The translations under genes and the position numbers were made by a program. A stretch of 64,000 nucleotides of DNA from Chionoecetes opilio (taxonomy: Eukaryota > Arthropoda > Malacostraca > Decapoda > Majidae): NCBI GenBank assembly GCA_016584305.1, contig JACEEZ010006448.1:65497-129496 (forward strand). Direction: 5' to 3'. The notes beneath the pieces were generated by a model. The model ran no database searches. It saw only the letters and a program-made list of their open reading frames with translations, and was not told where the DNA came from. Below are positions 53,401 through 61,667 of this stretch, piece by piece. How positions within the stretch are numbered: position 1 is the stretch's first letter; every line of letters starts with the position of its first letter.

Positions 53401-56400
53401 AGAGGTGTTACTGGTTTGCGCTCCACCCCCCTTAGTGGCCAGGATTACTTCCCGTACGTTACCCCCGGTTAGTTGGCTACCATGAGGTACAGGATGGTTG
53501 GGTCTGCTCTGTCTCGTGAGGAGAAAACCAGAATTCTTGCCTGGAGGCAGGATAAAATGACGATAAAAGAAATTTGTCATTGTTCTGGGCGGTCCAAAGC
53601 AATGGTCATGCGGCATGACTGTATAACATGACCCTGGATTACTTACGTGATCTCGCCCTCAGCATGCCAAAACGCCTTCAGCTGGTCATCAAGGACAAGG
53701 GGAATGCTAGTAAATATTTGGATAAGTGTAAAATATTACACTATTGTTTTTTTTATAACTTTATTATCACTTTCTTCAATTTCAATGGAAAACTAATACA
53801 ATTCCTCTTTTTTTTATAGACTCCATGTCAAAAGTTTTCTCAATTTTAAATGGCAACGGGTTTAACTGAATATACTGTTCATGTATATCTATTCATAGTC
53901 TCATAATGGCATTTATTTAGTGTGCCACAATTGAAATACCTCCCCTGGTGGCCCCAGTGTTAATTTCAGCAGCCGCCTCAAAGATTTTTCACACTTTTAC
54001 TACGTTGAGAACTTTGTGTAATACCTACCGTAAATGGCGGCGTACAAGTCGACTCTTTGAGCCTGAAAAAAATCTCTCCATAACTAGGGGTCGACTTATA
54101 CGGCAAGGATATAATGCGAACCTTTTACCACTTTGACTTTTTGCTGGTGGAGCCATGGGGATAAAATATTCCCTGCTGAACAGCAACAACTGGAGAAGAC
54201 GTTTAGCGGCAGTTCCACCCACAGCAGTTTTCAACAGCTGATACACAGATTGTAAACATTGACCGGTGTTGCATAAAATAGGTTCCGCCTCGAAATAAGT
54301 AGCGCCTTACCTCACACCCCCGCCGTTCCTTACTTACAAATTTACTTACAACTTACCACAAAATACTCCTTTATAAGTGATTAACCAGGACGTGTGTGGT
54401 ACTGTGGTTGCTGGAGGTACTGGAGGAGACAGGAGAGAAGAGATTACCGTATAACACTGTCACAACCATCAGCTGATGCCCTCACTCACACAGACCAAAA
54501 CAAATGAAAATGTTTTAGTATCCCAGGTGAAATAGTCAAGGGAAGAGTTGATAATCCTGTTAACGAAGGAGACAAAGTTTGAAGAGGACCTATGAAGCGA
54601 TACTAAGCATCAAAGGTCACAAGAAGAAGAAGACAAATCGACGAAGACGAGGAGTATTTTGTGGTAAATAAGTAAGGAATGGCGGGGGGGTGAGATAAGG
54701 CGCTACTTATTTTGAGGCGTTACCTATTTTATGCAACACTGGAATGCCACTAAACCCAAGCGGCCAGTCAGATATTAAGCTGAATGTCAGCAATGTAATG
54801 GACCCATAGTTTCATAGCCGTGTGGGGTTGGTCGCGCCACGGGCTGGTTTTTTTTCACATATACAAACGGCGGGGGGTAAGTGCAGTTCAGTCATACTAC
54901 CGTGTTTTACTATAATATACAGTATGTAGCGGTACTATCAGGGGACTATGGTGTTTTTCAAGTGAAAACAAGAGGTGAACCTATAGTAAGTATTCATATC
55001 TTCGTATAAGTGGTGTGGTGTTATGTGTTTTTGCAACAGGTTACCGTAGCTTATCCACATTCAAGCTTTGGCCTACCAGTAGCCTACCGTATTTTTGGGG
55101 CCGACTTATACGGCAGGTATAGGCCTAACCCGTAATCTTGAGCTAATAATATTGAGGTTGACTTGTACGCCTGGTCGCCTTGTACACCGCAATTTATGGT
55201 ATATTGTTGCTATAGAAATTATTAATGACTGAAGGCTACCCATGCCAACAAATCAACACTTGCTCTTTACTCTGCAATGCTGCCAGGCTACCTCGGCACA
55301 GGTTTCAAGTTATTGGTAATTTTTACCATTAAGAAATTTTTGTATTGCCAAGTATCTTATAGATAGCATGCACTTGAAAGTCGTGATGACGTGATAAATA
55401 ATAACAAAGTGACTGGCCGTGAGGCTGGCCGAGTTCTAGAGTATTTTTCCCCATACAAATAAGTTTATCTGCATAAATGATACACTGTTATCTTCAGAAA
55501 TGTTTGTTCTATTATATTATCACTTAAAACACAGTAAAACACACTAAAGAAATGCCATTATGAGACAGAAGAAATATGCATGAACTTAAAATTAACTTAA
55601 ACTCGTCGCCATTTAAAATTTTGTGAGACAACTTATAACATGGAGCATATCAATAGAAGCGGATTTGTATTAGCTTTCCATTGATATATTCCGTTTTCTG
55701 ATATATGAATTAGCACCATGCATAAATAAGAGTTAACTAAATATATAACATCATCAATCGGGATATAAGCAGGTGTGCTACCCTCCCTTACATAGTACAA
55801 CTCTTTGTTATTACTACTTTTGTAGTGCATAAACTGTGTATTAAACTGCAGTGCAAATTTACTATTATTTTGCAGAATGTTATAAGGATAATATTTTATT
55901 CCTTATTTTCTTGTATTTTTCAATGTAACGAGGAATAGATCCATAGTCCAACATCTGAAGGACATTGTCTGACAGGTGAACACCATCAATCACTTTCCCA
56001 GCTATCAAAAAAGAGATTAGTAAGCGTGAGTGTACCGCGTTTACAGGGGAAGTAATGCCCTTTGTTTACATATCCGCACGGCCACTGTCGGCCAGCGTGG
56101 TGCTTGGGGGGGGGGAAGCTTCCTGACATCAGTGCATACTATCTATACCATCAGAACCAGAAAAGTTTGCTGATTTCAAATCTCTGTTCAAAAATTCTAT
56201 GGGAGCAATACTCAACTAAAAAATTGAGATAAATGTTTACAATTTCTTACATTACAACTAAATTAGTACGTATTTCTTTTTGCTATAATTCTGAAATTAC
56301 AAATATTTTTTTTTTTTTTTTTTTACTATTTTAACATATTTTCCCTATAAGGGTCATGTAAACGACAAACATCTTCACAACGTCACTGGAGCTTAATAAT

Positions 56401-57649
56401 CTGAGACATAATAACAGACGCTTGGCAGCAAGGGCATTGTGAGGCGTGCTTTTTTACCCAACATTTTGCTGCAATGGCAGTGACGAAACATGTGACCAGC
56501 GACGCGCGCGGCACGGATTTGATGTTTTCCAGAACGGCCCGTGGCTGTCCCCGGGTGAAAAGTTGCATCATGTGACGGGGCCTTTAGCCACTGGTACACC
56601 GTCACGAAGATGACATCCAGTAGCAAGCTGTACAGGTGACTTGTTTATCCTTCATAGAGGTGTAAACTGGTACAAAAGCAAGGCTTGTGCTGCTCTGTTA
56701 CAGTCCAGGCTTCCCCCAGGTTTGGTGCTGCTCCTTAGTAGCCTCTTAGCTGTCTTGACGGCAGCCTCAGCCCTGCCTTTTGACTGAGGGTAATGTGATG
56801 AGGAGAGCCGTACCTCCACATCCCAAAACTTGGAAAAAATCCGTCATTGGCTAGGTTCGTGCCGCGGTCCTTGTCAATTTGCTCTGGAGCACCCGACATC
56901 CTGAAGTACTTCCACAGGCGAGTGAAGATCTTCCCAAATGTGGCCTCAGTGTTGAAGTGTGCGACCTCCAGCCAGTGAGGCAGTCACCGTATGCCAGATA
57001 TACGCCCTCCAGGTGTAACAGGTCTGCTGTCACCTGCTGAAAGTGATAGTCAGGCATGGATGTCAGGACAAGTAGTTCGTGGGATTGGGAGGGAGTAAGT
57101 ATGGGTCTCGTAGTCATTGCAGAGGGTGTCGGGAAGGTCATTGTGGAGGGTCATGTATTTATGTCTGTGTTGTGTGTATGTCTGTCTTAGTGTATGTATG
57201 TCTGTGTGTATGTGTGATTAAGGGGGTAGATTGTAGATAAGGGGCTGTTCTAGATTTATGGAAAACCTATCTAAAGATTGTGTTTGGGTAATTTTTTGGT
57301 TTCATTTCATACCTAAGGCATTGCAATTTCCTTATTGGCTGTTGTATTCTTGCTAAATAAATATGTCCCGAGTCTTTCCCTAAACCTCTCAAACCTTAGC
57401 ACTTTCTAGGTACTACTAGCAAACTTTTCAATGTGCATTTTCTCCTAGGTCCGTCAAGGTGTAAGGAAGAAGGTGAGCTGGAGGTATGTCTGGAGGACCT
57501 ACTGGTTGGCTTTAGATGGAGAGAGCCTCAAGAATGACAATGGAAAACTTCTGGATTTTGGAGTCAGACATAAGTCTTCTCTCACTTTCTTAAAGAGACG
57601 GAGGTTGAAATGCAGAATGCATCTGAACAAAGGTACTAAATTGAACTGA
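50178..57649 (+). CDS. SNRNP25: U11/U12 snRNP 25 kDa protein
   Basis: Component of the U11/U12 di-snRNP that recognises U12-type introns in the minor spliceosome (established for the family); nuclear. Exons 50178-50432, 52707-52856 and 57449-57649 give about 201 residues with agreeing phase-0 junctions. The order is an acidic N-terminal extension (ESEIKDEEDEDK, about residues 37-48), the conserved DPLLSDLHPQVTLEE start, then a ubiquitin-like domain: GRAMKVYVERTDG, STLRDLKLALRKHV, WRYVWRTYWLALDGESL, GKLLDFGVRHKSSLTFLKR. The match to the human protein is good from DPLLSDL onward. The human protein is about 125-130 residues, so the N-terminal extension is longer here. An acceptor just before the ATG implies a 5' UTR exon. 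Confidence 0.93.
50810..51425 (+). mobile_element. RTE-like LINE fragment in SNRNP25 intron 1
   Basis: Carries RT sequence upstream of that in the 41722 copy (LGEVREAVAKLRGGKAAGVC; ISAELLKVGGEAM) and runs to FDSVHRESL near 51390. Frame change at 51042 and 3' truncation. Confidence 0.85.
51430..52700. other. SNRNP25 intron, no gene seen
   Basis: A decayed tRNA-like SINE head is possible at 51625-51680 (- strand). Otherwise unassigned. Confidence 0.4.
52707..52856 (+). CDS. SNRNP25: SNRNP25 exon 2
   Basis: Acceptor TTCTGCAG, donor GTGTGT; 150 bp. Encodes VTALNELEHGRAMKVYVERT and STLRDLKLALRKHVALAL. Confidence 0.93.
53482..53730 (+). mobile_element. Tc1-like transposase, internally deleted
   Basis: 53482-53619 reads MVGSALSREEKTRILAWRQD, MTIKEICHCSGRSKAMVMRH: the first helix-turn-helix of a Tc1-type transposase. 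It is followed directly, in another frame at 53632-53730, by LDYLRDLALSMPKRLQLVIK then DKGNASKY, the usual extreme C-terminus. The catalytic middle (about 250 residues) is gone. A non-autonomous derivative, probably spanning about 53210-53880. Confidence 0.7.
54026..55200. mobile_element. TIR element, ~1.2 kb, Tigger-like termini
   Basis: Left TACCGTAAATGGCGGCGTAC then AAGTCGAC; the right end near 55150-55200 (TTGTACACCGCAATTTATGG TA) is the imperfect inverse. It contains 54330-54730, which is similar to the interiors of the 32453 and 40310 elements, and a second AGTCGAC/GTCGACTTATACGGC pair. Confidence 0.5.
55445..55765. repeat. Unclassified AT-rich dispersed repeat, second locus
   Basis: Matches 41430-41720 and 41290-41400 (GATACACTGTTATCTTC; ATTAGCTTTCCATTGATATA). 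Confidence 0.65.
55766..56689. other. SNRNP25 intron 2, no gene seen
   Basis: No domain recognised. A poly-T run lies at 56306-56323. Confidence 0.4.
56690..57110 (-). mobile_element. Ty3/Gypsy integrase core fragment, antisense
   Basis: - strand in shifting frames: MPDYHFQQVTADLLHLEG (first Asp), YLAYGDCLTGW, DKDRGTN (second Asp region) and SSSHYPQSKGRAEAAVK (catalytic Glu): the DDE order of a Ty3/Gypsy integrase. At least three frame changes; no LTR, RT or protease nearby. Confidence 0.8.
57449..57649 (+). CDS. SNRNP25: SNRNP25 terminal exon
   Basis: Acceptor TCTCCTAG; encodes WRYVWRTYWLALDGESL and FLKRRRLKCRMHLNKGTKLN, stop TGA at 57647-57649. A GGTACT near 57632 could act as an alternative donor. 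Confidence 0.9.
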   Translation, partial: VRQGVRKKVSWRYVWRTYWLALDGESLKNDNGKLLDFGVRHKSSLTFLKRRRLKCRMHLNKGTKLN

Positions 57650-57959
57650 AATTGTTTACATGAATTACATATTGGAAGTGAGGTGACACAAAACCAAAAA
57701 GATATTTGTAAATCCCATTTACAGTGTAACAATGTTTCATACTATATGTATATAGATTGAATGATTTTTTTTTTTTACTTCAGGAATTTGAATGAATATT
57801 GTTCATATATACTACATTGATTGATCAATTGTGACTTAAGATTCATAAATGTCTGAAGCACAGAGAGTGCATTATTTTTCCTTACCTAGGGTGGTTAAAA
57901 AGGATAGCAAATAAGCTGAATACTATAAAATACACTGGACCCTGTCATCTCTGACCTCC

Positions 57960-60236
57960 AGGGGGACACTCTCTGCTGTCACCAGCTAGGATTAGTGGGC
58001 AGCTCTGACCACCACGCTGTCTTAACACAGATAGATATAGGCGTGGCTCGGGACGAGACCACCTCTCGTACTGTCTGGTTGTGGGATAAGGCGGACTGGG
58101 CCTCCTTGCGCCGTGACCTGAGTCACACGGCGTGGGGTACTTTGCTGTGGGACGGGGCGGAAAATATGTCGCGAGCCCTTACTTCCCGCCTCCTGGCCCT
58201 TCAGAGACGCCATGTGCCACACCGCGACTACACCACCAAGCCCACGGATCAGCCATGGTTTGGCTACCGTTGCCGTGTTGCTGCCGAGGCCAAGTACTCA
58301 GCGTGGCTCCGCTTCAAGCGGAACCCGACACGGCGCAACAAGGACCTGCACCGGGCGGCCTGCAGGAGGATGGTGGTGTCCAGCAAATTGGCCATAAAAA
58401 AGTGGGAGGACTTGCGCCGCAAACTACGAGGCTCAGGCGTGGGAAACAAGACTTGGTGGTCCCTGGTTAAGGAAAAACAGGGAATCAGCCGCCAAGATTC
58501 AATTCCTCCCCTCACCAAGCAGGACGGAACAGCGGCTGTCAGCAGCAAGGAGAAGGCTCAGCTGCTGGCTAATCTCTTCTCTGCAAAGATGAAGGTGGAG
58601 GCCCCCCGGCAGCCCCCGCCTCGTCTGGAGCAGCAGTGTGAAGAAACAGTCCACAAAGTGGAGGTGACGCAGGCGCAGGTCGAGCAAATCCTGCGAGGGC
58701 TCGACATCAAAAAAGCCACTGGCCCTGATGACGTCAGCCCGCATTTGTTAAAACAGTGCGCCCGGGAGCTGTCTATCCCTCTCACCACAGTCTTCACTGC
58801 CTGCCTGCAGGAAAACATCTGGCCTTCAGCATGGAAGGAGGCTCGAGTGGTTCCTGTTCACAAGAGGAGTTCCAGATCTGACCCCAAAAACTACAGGCCC
58901 ATCTCCTTGCTGTCTGTGGTGGGGAAAGTGTTCGAGAGGATCGTGGCAGAGGTAATCTGTCGTCACCTCAGCGACAACTACCTCCTCTCGGACTAACAGT
59001 TTGGGTTCAGACCTGGACGGTCCACCTCTGACCTGCTGATGCTCCTAACCCGAAACTGGCAGGACGCCCTGGATGACGGCCAGGACACTGTCGTGGTGGC
59101 CCTTGACATAGCGGGTGCTTTTGACAGGGTGTGGCACGGAGGCCTTCTCGAAAAACTCCGAGCAAAAGGCATCCAGGGTGACCTCCTGCTGCTCCTGGGG
59201 AACTACCTGCAGGGAAGAACCCTCCAGGTCGTCGTTAACGGGCAGGCCTCTGAGTCCCTGCCAGTGGAAGCATCAGTCCCACAGGGCTCTGTGCTGGGGT
59301 CAGTCCTGTGGAACATCTACGTGGACGATCTTCTCCAGCAGCTGCCAGCAGTCTCGGCTTACGCTGATGACTGTACTCTCTCCTGCTCCTACCCGCGACA
59401 TGACAGTGGGCGTGCTGCTGATGAGGTCAATCAGCAGCTGAGTGTTATACAGGAGTGGGGTACACGTTGGCAGGTGAACTTTGCTCCGGAGAAGACACAG
59501 GCAATGGTGGTTTCTCGGTCCCCCGCTGCCGGGCCAGCAGTGGAAGGGAGGCTGCGGTTTGGTGGCATTCCTCTCCCACTCCAGGAAGCCGTCAAGGTTC
59601 TGGGAGTAGAGGTGGACCGAGAGCTAAGGTTTGACGGCCACATCAAACACATTGCAAAAAAGGCCTCTCACAGGGTCTCTGCCCTGCGAAGGGTAGCCAG
59701 CTTCCTCGACAGGGGAGGGAAGCTCTTGCTCTACAAGGCCCAGATACGGCCTTACTTAGAGTACGCCGCCCTCTCCTGGATGTCGTGTGCAGCCTCGCAA
59801 ACTCGGAGGCTGGACAGCATCCAGCGTCGAGCCCTGCGACTGGTGGATGCTGCAGACCCCCCAGACCCACTAGCCCAGTTCGAGCCGGTGATCCTCTCGA
59901 CTCACTGGAACACCGCAGGGATGTCACGGCGCTTGTGGTATTCCACGAGGCACAGGTGCAGGGAGTGCCACACCTGGCTGGGTTACGACAGCCTCCGAGA
60001 GTCGCCACGCGAAGCACGAGAACGGTGCTTACCAGTGGTGATGCAGTGGAGGTGCCGCGTTCCCGTGCCAGCCAGCACCAACGCACCTTTGTGGGCCGCG
60101 TCTCCAGGATGTGGAACATTTTCACGGCCGCTGTCCCTCACATCCAGGAGATGAACACACAAAGTGTAAAGTTGGCGGCCAATCGGTGGAGACTGTTGAA
60201 GCCCACCCCGCTGAGGCTAGTGATACTGTGACACTA
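57960..60236 (+). mobile_element. LINE-H: nearly intact 5'-truncated non-LTR retrotransposon
   Basis: Opens in the endonuclease C-terminus (SSDHHAVLTQIDI, the SDH motif) and continues through the full RT: KKATGPDDVSPHLLK, YRPISLLSVVGKVFER, QFGFRPGRSTSD, VVALDIAGAFDRVWH, PQGSVLGSVLWNIYVDD, catalytic AYADDCT near 59360, QAMVVSRSPAA, LRRVASFLDRGGK, RPYLEYAALSWM. Lesions: one in-frame TAA at 58994-58996 and one frameshift near 59880-59900, after which HRRDVTALVVFHEAQV continues to the end near 60231. Much younger than the other LINE copies. Jockey/CR1-group by motif style. It lies 0.3 kb past SNRNP25, sense. Confidence 0.9.
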
Positions 60237-60384
60237 GTGACAGCAACAGTGCCTCAACAAACACTTTAATGATGCATATATGTATATAATGTTAGTTTTT
60301 AGTTTTTAGGTCTTTATATTTATGTGTAAATTGCCCTTAAGATAGGTAGCACACGACAGTGCACCTTTGGGCATATGTATGTTT

Positions 60385-60416
<32 letters not shown>

Positions 60417-61540
60417 TTATTTTCATTCCTATTCTTTCTTGATTGGTACGTACAGCAAAAAAAAAAAAAAAGTGATAAAAAGGAAAACTTTTTTGAGGAG
60501 TAACTAAAGAAAGAAAACAAGATAAAAATGGAAATTTGTTTCTCATCTTCACACATTACAAAAGAAATCAGAACACTAAACCGAGTATCACACGGGGCTT
60601 TTCGTTGGACTGTTTCCTCGAACCAAACGGGCATTTGGTTGCACCCGTTCACCAAACCCTGACAACACATACAGCACACGGTTGGGCTGGCGTGCTTCAC
60701 CCAACCATAACACAAAGAAAGATGAGCGTAGACAGTGGGAGGCGCGGAGATTTGCTGTTAATGTTATAACTTTCTGGGCCTGGGTACTGGTGAAGCAAGG
60801 GAGGAGGTGATTGTTAGAAGAGAACAGCGACAGATGAAGGATTAAATGTGTTCGTGTGGATTAAATGTAAACAAATATATCAGCTTCATATTTCTAAAAT
60901 TATATCACATTATATAATATGGACTGGTCTGTATTCATTTTCCTGTAATGTATATGATGATGTACATTTTAATACTTAATGCCAACACTTTTGTAATTGA
61001 CAGAAAAAATACTTATTTTGACCCCACAACAGGTTCCATGAAATGAGCAACATTTTGTATAATTTCACCAAACTATTTCAGCGAACAAGTTAGACGAAAT
61101 GACCCTCGAGGTTGTCCCAAACGGTCTGGCAAAATGGTACGTTTGACACAATAGTCCAACGAAAAGCCCCGTGTAATACCCACTGTACCCTCCCTGCATA
61201 CCTTTATCTCTGTCTTTGATTAATTGACTTTACTTAGCAAGAGTTAGTCCACAATTTATATCATACAGGTACATTACATTAACATAACTGTGAAATATGC
61301 TAGCCCTCACAAGGATAACCCACAAAAGTTCCTAATTATTTCCAGTGGGGTCTCTGTCCCTCTATCTGTATCATGGTCTCTGCCAGATCCTAGACACCCG
61401 GGATCTGGCCATCAAGAGCGTTAGGGATGTGGCTTCGGGCAAGGAGCCGACACACAAGTTAGGGGAACCTAATTAATTTATGTATAATAAAATGCAGATG
61501 TGATGTATGTAAATAGTTGGATCTGAGGTAAAATCCGTGT
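60237..61540. other. Intergenic, no gene; short (GA)n at 60391-60416
   Basis: Two halves resemble one another inversely around 60590-60680 and 61090-61170 (AAAAGCCCCGTGTAATACC versus TATCACACGGGGCTTTTC), giving possible TIRs of a ~580-bp element. Convergent 3' ends of flanking genes. Confidence 0.45.
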
Positions 61541-61544
61541 GCAA

Positions 61545-61667
61545 TCAGGTGGCTTGGTCCTCACGCTTGATGTTCCTGGTGCGTGATCCCCTGGGCTGGT
61601 ACTCCCTGCGGATCAACAGACGCTGCCGGCGAGGCTGCGCAGTGCCTTCCCTCCGCTCCTTCCACAG
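61545..61667 (-). CDS. Unrecognised gene, terminal exon
   Basis: Acceptor CCGTACAG; encodes LWKERREGTAQPRRQRLLIR to IKREDQAT, stop TGA. Confidence 0.65.
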   Translation of the reverse strand: MWKERREGTAQPRRQRLLIRREYQPRGSRTRNIKREDQAT

